DNA of 7,210 nt, taken from contig JALVEF010000476.1 in assembly GCA_027031185.1 (NCBI GenBank), forward strand, positions 1-7,210. The letters are read 5' to 3'. Under the pieces are notes generated by a model that was not told the DNA's origin, did not search any database, and saw only the letters and a list, made by a program, of their open reading frames with translations. Positions 1-7,100 of this stretch are shown piece after piece; position 1 is the first letter of the stretch; every line of letters begins with the position of its first letter. The DNA comes from Saprospiraceae bacterium (GTDB taxonomy: Bacteria; Bacteroidota; Bacteroidia; Chitinophagales; Saprospiraceae). The translations under genes were made by a program, and so were the position numbers.

Positions 1-17
1 CAGGGGAAAAAAGGGCA

Positions 18-71
18 TTTTAGCGCAAAAACAGCGGGTACCTAAACAGTTACGTAACCTTTTAGGTATCT
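18..71 (+). promoter_or_regulatory. Candidate operator/regulatory element upstream of etfB
   Basis: The element contains a dyad at 39-68: arms TACCTAAA (39-46) and TTTAGGTA (61-68) flank a perfect palindrome GTTACGTAAC (49-58). Thirteen of the fifteen position pairs match. The surrounding blocks TTTTnGCGCAAAAAC (18-32) and GGTATCT (65-71) recur upstream of the DUF151 gene at 1864-1918. It lies 47 bp before the etfB ATG. Binding by a dimeric transcription factor is inference; a transcribed hairpin is the alternative. Confidence 0.5.
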
Positions 72-117
72 GCTTCGTGGGTACTTGAATAGTTGCATAC
101 AAACAAAGTTTACCGCA

Positions 118-858
118 ATGAAACTGCTCGTATGTATTAGCCAAACGCCGGATACCACCGCGCGTGTAGCTTTCAAAGACAATAACACGGCTTATGACGA
201 AAGCGGCGTACAGTTCATTATGAACCCGTACGACGAATGGTATGCACTGGTGCGTGCCTTGGAGTTGAAGGAAGTGGCCGGCGGCACCGTGACCGTGTTG
301 CACGTGGGGCCGGCATCCACCGAAGCCACTATCCGCAAGGCGCTGGCGATCGGTGCCGATGATGCCGTCCGCATCAATGCCGAACCGGTCAGTGCGGACT
401 TTGTTGCCAAACAAATTGCCGCCTATGCAGCAGACAAGAATTTTGACGCCATCTTCATGGGTAAGGAAACCATTGACTACAACGGCGCCATCGTGCCGGC
501 TATGGTCGCCGAACACCTGGACTTGCCCTATATCCCGCTTGCCTCGCACATGGATGTATCGGGTGATACGGCTACCATCCACAGAGACATAGAGGGCGGC
601 ATCGAAAAAGTATCTGTCAAGTTTCCCTTTGTGCTGAGTGCAGCCAAAGGCCTGGCCGAGCAGCGTATCCCCAATATGCGCGGCATTATGATGGCCCGGC
701 GCAAGCCCTTGGTCGTGGTCGAACCCGTGGACTATGAGCCTTTGGTTGAGACGATGCGATTTGAATTGCCGCCTCCCAAATCCGAAGTCAAACTCGTGGA
801 TCCCGAGAATATGGACGAACTGGTCCGCTTGCTTCATGAAGAAGCCAAAGTCATCTGA
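118..858 (+). CDS. etfB: Electron transfer flavoprotein, beta subunit (EtfB)
   Basis: The 246-residue product is the small subunit of the heterodimeric electron transfer flavoprotein. In the known family it binds AMP structurally and, with EtfA, carries electrons from acyl-CoA and other dehydrogenases to ETF:quinone oxidoreductase in the cytoplasm. Visible family marks are the N-terminus MKLLVCISQTPDT, the NPYDEWYALVRALELKE helix (about 36-52), the nucleotide-site stretch FMGKETIDYNG (about 113-123), and the ETF-beta signature region from V168 to P197 with the RIPNMRGIMMARRKP segment. I chose the ATG at 118 because family members start with MKLLVC; an in-frame TTG at 85 would add eleven unfamiliar residues. 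The length is normal for this branch. There is no strong Shine-Dalgarno, as is usual in Bacteroidota. It lies 26 bp upstream of etfA and is surely cotranscribed. A 30-bp dyad at 39-68 lies just upstream. Confidence 0.95.
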   Translation: MKLLVCISQTPDTTARVAFKDNNTAYDESGVQFIMNPYDEWYALVRALELKEVAGGTVTVLHVGPASTEATIRKALAIGADDAVRINAEPVSADFVAKQIAAYAADKNFDAIFMGKETIDYNGAIVPAMVAEHLDLPYIPLASHMDVSGDTATIHRDIEGGIEKVSVKFPFVLSAAKGLAEQRIPNMRGIMMARRKPLVVVEPVDYEPLVETMRFELPPPKSEVKLVDPENMDELVRLLHEEAKVI

Positions 859-884
859 TTGTTTACCCTGCTAAGACCTTTGTC

Positions 885-1835
885 ATGGTATTGATATTTG
901 CTGAAAGTCCCGAAGGAAAATTTAAGAAGGCTGCTCTGGAAGCGGTTACCTATGGCGCTCGCCTGGCACAACAAATGCAGACGCAGGCCGTCGCCTTGGT
1001 CGTCGGTGATGTCGCGGATGCCGGTATGCTGGGTGAGTATGGTGTCACCAAAGTAGTGCGCATTGCCGGTGACGCCTGGGATGCCGCCTCCCTGGCCAAA
1101 GCCGTTGCCGATGTGGCCGGCCAGTTGGGTGCCGATGTCGTGGTTATGCCGTTTACCACCACTGGTAAGGCCATCCAGGGGCGCGTGGCCGTCCGCCTGG
1201 GCGCCGGAGCCGTGTCGGGCGTCAATGCTTTGCCTGACTTGTCCGATGGCTTCGTGGTCAAGCGCCCGGTATTCTCGGGCAAGGCCTACGCATACTACAA
1301 AATCAAGTCGGCCAAAAAAGTCCTTTCACTGATGAGCAATGCCATCCCGCTTGAAAAGACGGGCGCTCCGGTCGAAGTGGAAAACCTGCCTATTACACTC
1401 GACCCGCCAAAGGTACAAAGCGTGGGCGTCGAAAAACAAAAGGGAGGTATCCCGCTGCCCGAAGCGGATATCGTCGTGTCCGGAGGGCGGGGCTTAAAGG
1501 GCCCCGAAAACTGGGCCATCCTGCTCGAGTTGGCTGATGCATTGGGGGCCGCTACGGCTTGTTCGCGTCCAGTGGCCGATGCGGGCTGGCGTCCGCATCA
1601 CGAGCACGTTGGACAGACCGGCCTGGCCATCCGCCCGAATCTGTATATTGCCATTGGTATTTCGGGAGCTATTCAGCATCTGGCCGGTGTAAACAATTCA
1701 AAAACCATCGTTGTTATCAACAAAGACCCGGAAGCGCCTTTTTTCAAGGCAGCCGACTATGGTGTCGTGGGTGACTTGTTTGAAGTCGTACCCAGACTGA
1801 CCGAGGCAGTCAAAAAGTTCAAGGCTTCAAATTAG
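885..1835 (+). CDS. etfA: Electron transfer flavoprotein, alpha subunit (EtfA)
   Basis: The 316-residue product is the FAD-carrying large subunit of the electron transfer flavoprotein. The N-terminal ETF domain (about 1-180) starts MVLIFAES and pairs with EtfB. The C-terminal FAD domain (about 195-316) shows VVSGGRGLKG (197-206), SRPVADAGW (227-235), GQTG (243-246), GISGAIQH (258-265), INKDPEAP (278-285) and YGVVGDLF (292-299), all expected for flavin binding. No key residue appears to be missing and the length is typical. It follows etfB by 26 bp in the same direction, the usual etfBA order. The ATG at 885 fits the family start. A spacer of 96 bp with dyad symmetry separates it from the next gene, so transcription may end or be regulated there. 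The likely role is beta-oxidation and related dehydrogenations; which dehydrogenase partners exist cannot be seen here. Confidence 0.96.
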   Translation: MVLIFAESPEGKFKKAALEAVTYGARLAQQMQTQAVALVVGDVADAGMLGEYGVTKVVRIAGDAWDAASLAKAVADVAGQLGADVVVMPFTTTGKAIQGRVAVRLGAGAVSGVNALPDLSDGFVVKRPVFSGKAYAYYKIKSAKKVLSLMSNAIPLEKTGAPVEVENLPITLDPPKVQSVGVEKQKGGIPLPEADIVVSGGRGLKGPENWAILLELADALGAATACSRPVADAGWRPHHEHVGQTGLAIRPNLYIAIGISGAIQHLAGVNNSKTIVVINKDPEAPFFKAADYGVVGDLFEVVPRLTEAVKKFKASN

Positions 1836-1847
1836 TTTTTTGTGACT

Positions 1848-1918
1848 ATTTAGGTGCCTCTTCTTTTTGCGCAAAAACTTGGGCCCTAAATGGTTACGCG
1901 TTTTATTATTTGGTATCT
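1848..1918 (+). promoter_or_regulatory. Intergenic dyad and second copy of the shared upstream element (etfA/DUF151 spacer)
   Basis: ATTTAGG (1848-1854) and CCTAAAT (1885-1891) form an inverted repeat around the perfect 14-bp palindrome TTTTTGCGCAAAAA (1864-1877). As RNA this could fold into a long interrupted hairpin and help terminate etfBA. Bases 1864-1918 also align with 18-71 upstream of etfB: GCGCAAAAAC, CCTAAA, GTTACG and GGTATCT occur in the same order. TATTATTTG (1904-1912) could be a poor version of the Bacteroidota -7 box, with TTG at 1879-1881. Whether this is a terminator, a promoter or both is unclear. Confidence 0.45.
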
Positions 1919-1931
1919 CTAATCACGCCCT

Positions 1932-2519
1932 ATGGAAAAAGTCCTGTTGCGCATCGTCACGTTGACCCAGAGTGTCACACAGGCCCAAAACTTTGCCGTG
2001 GTACTCAGTGAGGTTGAAGGTAACAGGCGTCTGCCCATTATCATCGGTGATAATGAAGCGCGGGCCATAGCTGTCGCCGTCGAAGGTATGGTACCATCCA
2101 GACCGTTGACCCACGATTTGTTCAAAAATACCATGGATACTTTTGGTATCAACCTCGAAGAAGTGATCATCAGTGATCTGGTGGACGGCATCTTTTATGC
2201 GCGTCTCGTTTGCCGCTTTGAGGGCGAGCGTTATGAAATTGACTCCCGATCATCTGATGCCATTGCTTTGGCAGCGCGCTTTGACTGTCCGATTTATACT
2301 TATGAAAGCGTTTTGGAAGAAGCCGGCGTAATCTTGGAAGAAGAGGATGCTTCCCGGGAACAAAAGCCCAAAAAAAAGAAGGACAAGAAGCCAAAGTCTC
2401 TCACCAGCTATTCCATTGAAGAACTCAACCGAATGCTGGAAAAAACCGTTGCCGCCGAAAACTATGAGCGCGCTGCTGAAATCAGGGACGAATTGAAGCG
2501 CCGCAGCAAGCGCTCTTGA
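1932..2519 (+). CDS. Bifunctional nuclease (BFN/DUF151) family protein with C-terminal UVR motif
   Basis: The 195-residue product has an N-terminal DUF151 (bifunctional nuclease, BFN) domain at about 1-135. It shows the typical stretches FAVVLSEVEGNRRLPIIIG (21-39), EARAIAVAVEGMVPSRPLTHD (42-62), EVIISDLVDGIFYARLVC (77-94), IDSRSSDAIALAARFDCPIY (103-122) and an acidic tail. A lysine-rich linker follows (about 140-157, KPKKKKDKKPK), then a UVR-type helical motif (162-191, IEELNRMLEKTV to AAEIRDELKRR), as at the C-terminus of UvrB and in other UvrC-contacting proteins. The DUF151+UVR arrangement is common in Bacteroidota. The family name comes from a plant protein reported to have RNase and DNase activity; the bacterial role is poorly known, so nuclease activity is inference. 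The gene lies 6 bp before ddl and is almost certainly cotranscribed and perhaps translationally coupled with it. The start at 1932 fits the usual MEK(I/V) opening. Confidence 0.9.
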   Translation: MEKVLLRIVTLTQSVTQAQNFAVVLSEVEGNRRLPIIIGDNEARAIAVAVEGMVPSRPLTHDLFKNTMDTFGINLEEVIISDLVDGIFYARLVCRFEGERYEIDSRSSDAIALAARFDCPIYTYESVLEEAGVILEEEDASREQKPKKKKDKKPKSLTSYSIEELNRMLEKTVAAENYERAAEIRDELKRRSKRS

Positions 2520-2525
2520 CTGTAC

Positions 2526-3506
2526 ATGAAAAAGAATATCGCTTTTCTGGTGGGAGGCTTTTCCGGCGAATTTGAAGTGTCGCTGAATAGTGCCCGCTTT
2601 ATCGAGTCCCGGTTAGTCAGTGACAAGTACCGTTTCTTTAAGATTGTGGTGACGCAGCAAGACTGGTATTACCAGACACCGGAGGGCGACAGATTTTCCA
2701 TTGACAAAAATGACTTTTCGCTCCTCCTGCCCGATGGCCGGGTGCGCTTTGATGCAGCCTTTATTTTGATTCATGGTACGCCCGGCGAAGATGGGCTGAT
2801 TCAGGCTTACCTGGATATGCTGCGGATACCCTATCCGTCTTGCGGGCACATCTGCTCCACGGTCACCTTCAACAAAAATTTGACAAACACCATTGCCCGC
2901 ACACATGGCGTTCCGGTTGCCCGCGCACACCTGGTGCGCAAAGGTCAGCCAACGGACCCCGATGAGATCCTGGCCCGCTTGACCTTGCCTGTATTCGTAA
3001 AGCCCAACCGCGGCGGATCCAGCCTGGGTACTTTTAAGGTATCAACTGCGGTCGGCCTGGAACCACGCATTCGGGAAGCCTTTGCCATTGCCGATGAAGT
3101 CCTGATCGAAGAGTACATTCCCGGACGTGAGCTGACCATCGGTCTGGTACGCCTGCACGGCCACTTGATCACCATGCCCATTACCGAGGTCATTGCGCCC
3201 AATGAGTTTTTTGATTTTGAAGCAAAGTACACGCCGGGGGCGTGTTTGGAAATTACCCCCGCGCGCATTACCCCGGAGATGAAAAGCCGGATCGAAACCA
3301 GCGCCGCCAAACTGTATGACCTCTTTGATTGTCGCGGCATCGTTCGGCTGGATTACATCTGGCACGAAACGGAAGATGTGCCTTATCTGTTGGAAATTAA
3401 TACCATCCCCGGTATGACCGCCACCAGTTTTATCCCCCAGCAGTTGGATGCAATGGATTTACCTGTTGAGGAGCTTATCTTTTCGCTTTTGGGTGAGATT
3501 TGCTGA
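2526..3506 (+). CDS. ddl: D-alanine--D-alanine ligase
   Basis: The 326-residue product is an ATP-grasp ligase that joins two D-alanines for the peptidoglycan pentapeptide, acting in the cytoplasm. Motifs in order: GGFSGEFEVSL (10-20) with Glu15 matching the catalytic Glu of DdlB; HGTPGEDG (83-90); the ATP-grasp loop VKPNRGGSSLG (158-168); EEYIPGRELTIG (195-206); the omega-loop segment FFDFEAKY (228-235), whose Tyr235 matches Tyr216 of E. coli DdlB; and the Mg/ATP-binding LEINTIPGMT (289-298). The Phe at 229 stands where E. coli has Tyr, as in other Bacteroidota. The presence of the omega-loop Tyr favours D-Ala-D-Ala over D-Ala-D-Lac ligation. The length is normal. It starts 6 bp after the DUF151 stop and has no clear ribosome binding site, which suggests coupling. 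It ends 530 bp before the next gene. Confidence 0.95.
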   Translation: MKKNIAFLVGGFSGEFEVSLNSARFIESRLVSDKYRFFKIVVTQQDWYYQTPEGDRFSIDKNDFSLLLPDGRVRFDAAFILIHGTPGEDGLIQAYLDMLRIPYPSCGHICSTVTFNKNLTNTIARTHGVPVARAHLVRKGQPTDPDEILARLTLPVFVKPNRGGSSLGTFKVSTAVGLEPRIREAFAIADEVLIEEYIPGRELTIGLVRLHGHLITMPITEVIAPNEFFDFEAKYTPGACLEITPARITPEMKSRIETSAAKLYDLFDCRGIVRLDYIWHETEDVPYLLEINTIPGMTATSFIPQQLDAMDLPVEELIFSLLGEIC

Positions 3507-3514
3507 ATGAGCCC

Positions 3515-3542
3515 ATCAAAAGAACGGTTTGGTTTGATTTTT
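3515..3542 (+). terminator. Possible weak intrinsic terminator after ddl
   Basis: ATCAAA (3515-3520) and TTTGAT (3533-3538) form a 6-bp stem with a 12-nt loop, and the T run 3538-3542 follows directly. It starts 9 bases after the ddl stop, the right place for a terminator. The stem is AT-rich and short, so it would be weak. Confidence 0.35.
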
Positions 3543-3589
3543 GCTGTAAGTATCGTGTTATAGCCAGTAGAATACCCTCCCCCCTGATT

Positions 3590-3623
3590 GCGCGTACATC
3601 ATACGCCCGTATGATGTACGCGC
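3590..3623. repeat. 16-bp perfect inverted repeat with 2-nt spacer
   Basis: GCGCGTACATCATACG (3590-3605) is followed by CC and then its exact reverse complement (3608-3623). There is no T run on either side, so it is not an ordinary intrinsic terminator. It could be a protein-binding site, a recombination site or a cruciform-forming element. It sits between the ddl end and the surface-gene promoter. Confidence 0.85.
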
Positions 3624-3665
3624 GCACCCGGCCCTCCAAAGCAGGAAAGCCCGCCAGCAATAATG

Positions 3666-3713
3666 ATGCCAAACAATGGATATTTCTTTTCATTATCCAT
3701 ATCGTTTTGGCAT
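3666..3713 (+). repeat. Long imperfect hairpin (48 nt)
   Basis: ATGCCAAAC (3666-3674) pairs with GTTTTGGCAT (3704-3713, one bulged T), and ATGGATA (3676-3682) pairs with TATCCAT (3694-3700), leaving an 11-nt pyrimidine-rich loop. This gives about 16 base pairs around a small internal loop. It has no T tail. It may be a degenerate transcription terminator, an mRNA 3'-end stabiliser for the ddl transcript, or a relic of a small repeat. Confidence 0.6.
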
Positions 3714-3756
3714 TCTGTGATATGAATTTGAAGGGAAAAAATATGTAATAACAATG

Positions 3757-3787
3757 TTGCGAACACTTGCATTAGACCATATCTTTG
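3757..3787 (+). promoter_or_regulatory. Bacteroidota-type housekeeping promoter for the surface protein gene
   Basis: TTG at 3757-3759 and TATCTTTG at 3780-3787 are separated by 20 bases, matching the known Bacteroidota primary-sigma pattern of TTG near -33 and TAnnTTTG near -7. The box continues into TATCTTTGCA, a frequent form. Transcription would start near 3793-3796, giving a leader of roughly 240 nt before the ATG at 4037. Confidence 0.65.
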
Positions 3788-3945
3788 CATCACAAAATCA
3801 TCCCAAGTAAAGTTTACCTTCCTTTTTGTACGTATTCTCACGTAAATCATCCCCCTAGTGCTGACAGCAGAATCCACGTCGGCATACTCCGTCCCCCTGT
3901 TTCAATAAACCTCTCCAACTAAAGTAAAATCACCTTTTGGGCTGA

Positions 3946-3994
3946 TGCCTTAAAACTTTTGTGAGTAAGGCAAGCCGCCGGATGGCTTTCCGGC
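3946..3994 (+). promoter_or_regulatory. Structured segment in the surface-gene leader (two small hairpins)
   Basis: TGCCTT (3946-3951) pairs with AAGGCA (3967-3972), and GCCGGA (3977-3982) pairs with TCCGGC (3989-3994). AAGCC (3972-3976) can alternatively pair with GGCTT (3984-3988), which excludes the second hairpin. The segment ends 42 bases before the ATG at 4037. I do not recognise a known riboswitch class, and chance pairing cannot be excluded. Confidence 0.35.
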
Positions 3995-4036
3995 ACAGAG
4001 GTCGAGTGTGATGAATTGATTATTAAATAGAGGTAA

Positions 4037-4114
4037 ATGAAGCAGAAATTTACACAAACACGTCATTGGCTGGCGGTGCTTGCATTGTGGCTGGTACCGT
4101 TCTTGTCGCATGGA
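4037..4114 (+). other. Signal peptide of the large surface protein
   Basis: Codons 1-26 encode a classical Sec signal: basic and polar residues to about position 10, a hydrophobic run from W11 to L23, and a small-residue cleavage context S24-H25-G26 before Gln27. An N-terminal Gln after the cut is common in exported Bacteroidota proteins. There is no lipobox cysteine, so the protein is probably not a lipoprotein. Confidence 0.85.
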
Positions 4115-7100
4115 CAAATCAAAATCGTCCATGTCGCTGCTACAGCCGAAAGCAGTTGTGATGCCCGCGATGGCAAAATCACAATTGCCATTGCAGATGC
4201 TACGCCCGGGGCAAGTCTCTACGATGTGACTTGCCTTTTTGACGGAGGCCGGCAAAAGAAATTTCACAACTTGGCCGCGACAGCGGGCAAGCTGGAGATA
4301 CCTGCACTGGCCTCTACGTACAGTGATTTTGTCGTCCGTCGCCAAAGCGACGGCGTACAGTCCGCTCCTTATAAGAGTGCTGTACGAGTAGCCAATGCCT
4401 GTGACCCGACGGGGGCCGCCAAAGGCATGGCCGGTTGGGTAGATGTGACGGACTGCGATGGCAATCTGGTGAGTATCAACATGGACCTGGTGACACCGGA
4501 AACCTATATCAATATCTCACCAGCGTATCACACCTGCATTGCCTACGTGGATGCAAGCGGCAACGTGGGCCCGCCTTTGCAGACTTTCTGTATTAAGCCG
4601 GACTTGCCCGGACCGGGAGACTATGAACTGGGCACCATTACTTGGACCAAAACAACGGATATCTCCCACCCGCAAGTCAATCTTACCGAACTACAGGCCG
4701 AGCGCATCAATTGGATACTCTGCCATTATGGAGACTATCCGGATTACGCCAATGACTTAGATAAAACCAATGATGCTATTCACTGTATTGTAAACAATTT
4801 GAATGACTGTGACTACTTGGCCGATTTGGCCATTTCAAACGTAACAGCGCCCACCGGTCTGGTTGGCAAAATTGTCTTTTTTGTACCCAGTGTCGGTGTA
4901 CAAACACAAGTGGCCAATGGCTGTGCCACTGGATGTGACAACGTCACCGATGCCGGCCAAATTGGATCAGACCAAATCATCTGTAAAGGCAGCACACCTG
5001 CCAAACTGACCAGCATCGCCCTGCCCTCAGGTGGCAGCGGCGATCTCGAATATGTATGGCTGAGCAATACGTCAGGGCCGGATCCTGCCACCGCCACCGT
5101 CATCAACCACAATGCACCGGAATACCAGCCCGGCGCACTCTATCAGGACACCTGGTTTCGCCGTTGTGCCCGCCGCGCCGGCTGTTCAGACTTTGTCGGT
5201 GAATCCAACTGGGTGAAAATTACCGTTAGGAAAAATGTCACCGACCCCGGTCAGATCGGTTATGACCAAACCGTGTGTGCCGGCCAAACGCCTGATAAGT
5301 TTCAAAGTATCCAGTTGCCTTCAGGTGGCACCGGCCCGGTCGAATACGTCTGGTTGAGCAACACCAGCGGACCGGATCCGAGCACGGCCGACGTCATCCC
5401 ACACGATGCACCTACCTATCAGGCAGGCCCGGTCACGCAAGATACGTGGTTCCGTCGCTGTGCCCGTACCGTGGGATGCTCCTCTTTCACCGGCGAATCC
5501 AACTGGATCAAAGTGTCTCCGGTACCTTGTGACAGCGCCAATCTGACTTGGAATTATACCTGCAATGACAACAAAGATGTCGAGGTGATACTGAAAGGAG
5601 CCAAAGGGCAGTCTTTTAATTCTATCAACTTTGGCTCCGCTGCCAATATAGATCACGTGGTCGCCGAGGTCATCTATAAATCCCAAAACCCGGGCACCTC
5701 CATTGATATCGTGGATGCCGACGGCAATGTATATAAGGCCTATCGCCAAGCCGTCGGATCGCCATCTTCTACGACCTGGGTGTACCGCACCACCATTCCG
5801 GCTACCACCGAAATCCGCTATTTGCCCAACAACACAGATAAATGGTACTTGCAGTCTTTCGGTGCTTATGTATTTAAGAATGTCAGTACCGGATTCCAAT
5901 CTTCCGGCACTTTCATTGACAAGAAAGGCTACAACGACATTCAAAACTTCTCCGTCACAATTCCCTCCAATGCTGTCCCCAGAGACGTATCCCTGCAGAT
6001 CCCAATGTCCGAATTGACCCTGGATGGTCGTTACATCAAAATTGCCGCCGATGCCGGCAGTGTACACGGAGAAGTCATCGAGGCCATCACATCGCTCCCG
6101 GATGGTTGTTGCTCTAAAATCTACACCATCAATCTGCCATCCGTACCGGGCAATGTGACTCAAGTGGATGTGACCATTGACTCGCGTCACAACCAAAACG
6201 GTATGTCCGTCCAGGGTCAGTCCTGGGTCTGTGCTGGTGTCGTTAAAACATCCGTCGAATGTGTGACGTGTGATCCATTGGCAGATGCTGGACTGATCTC
6301 CGCACCTGCCGACATTTGTTCCGGCCACAATCCGGGGCTCATCACATCCACCCAATTACCTTCCGGTGGTTCCGGTACCTATGAGTACCGGTGGCTCAAA
6401 AAGGAAGGTGGTGCTTTTTGCCCCTCAGATGCTACCTGGTCCGTTATCCCGGGCGCCAATGGCCCCGAACTGGATCCCGGTATCTTGACGCAGACGACTT
6501 CATTCGTCCGGCAAGCACGGTCGGTGGGTTGTACGGACTGGACACAAGAAAGCAACTGTGCTGTCATCAATGTCGTAAACTGCTCAAACTCAATCAATTG
6601 TAACAGCGATATTGAGGTGACGCTTACTCCGGGAGCTACAGATTCCATTGTCTCATGGACTGTGCCGACAGCCAACACCAACTGCCCGTCGGGCGGTCTT
6701 ACAGTCAATCAGACGGCCGGCCCGGCCAACGGTACGGCCTTGGCCCCGGGTACCTACACTGTGACGTATGAAGCTACGGATAACTGTGGCCAAACGGCTA
6801 CCTGTAGCTTTACCATCACAATTCATCCGGCGCCGACGGGCGATGTGAGCCTGGATTGTTCGGCCCTTCCGGATATAGACGTGACGCTGACACCGGGAAG
6901 TTCCGATACCGTACTGACATGGATCGCTCCGACCGCGGCAACGACTTGTCCGCTGGGCGGACTGGTAGTGAGCCAGATCAGCGGTCCGGCGAGTGGTACG
7001 GCCTTGACCCCGGGCACATACAGTGTGACGTACGAGGCCGCGGATGCCTGCCTGGCCAGTGCGCAGTGCAGCTTTAATATTACGATTCATCCGGCGCCGA

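Larger units (their letters stand above)
3507..4036. other. 530-bp intergenic region without a supported gene
   Basis: No convincing coding sequence is seen on either strand. The short open frames here have no recognisable protein features and cross the palindrome and hairpin described separately. The stretch is more AT-rich than its neighbours, especially 3660-3960. It holds the ddl downstream hairpin, the two inverted repeats, the promoter and the structured leader. No tRNA or known small RNA was recognised. Confidence 0.7.

Noticed and set aside
85..117. TTG at 85 as the start of etfB
   Set aside because: Family members start at MKLLVC, matching the ATG at 118; the eleven extra residues have no counterpart and the TTG is closer to the operator-like dyad.
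3500..3748. 82-codon open frame overlapping the ddl end
   Set aside because: It spans a possible terminator, a perfect palindrome and a hairpin, has biased composition and no recognisable feature, and overlaps the ddl stop. Non-coding is the better reading.
3599..3877. 92-codon minus-strand open frame in the intergenic region
   Set aside because: It covers the palindrome arm, the hairpin and the promoter, has no family resemblance and no supporting start context.
3972..3994. H-type pseudoknot in the surface-gene leader
   Set aside because: The two stems would be joined by loops of 0, 1 and 0 bases, which is sterically unrealistic; they are better seen as mutually exclusive hairpins.
3946..4010. 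Cyclic-di-GMP (GEMM) riboswitch, suggested by AAGGCAAGCC
   Set aside because: Only the short AAGGCAA-CC part resembles the class; the tetraloop receptor and the GACGCAAAGCC part are missing.
5321..6355. 344-codon open frame on the minus strand opposite the surface protein gene
   Set aside because: It lies wholly antisense to a continuous signal-peptide-bearing frame with clear repeats. Its own translation shows no recognisable domain, and such long shadow frames arise from the codon bias of the + strand gene.
6653..7090. 145-codon minus-strand frame across the HYR repeats
   Set aside because: It is a repetitive arginine-rich shadow of the coding repeats, with no independent support.
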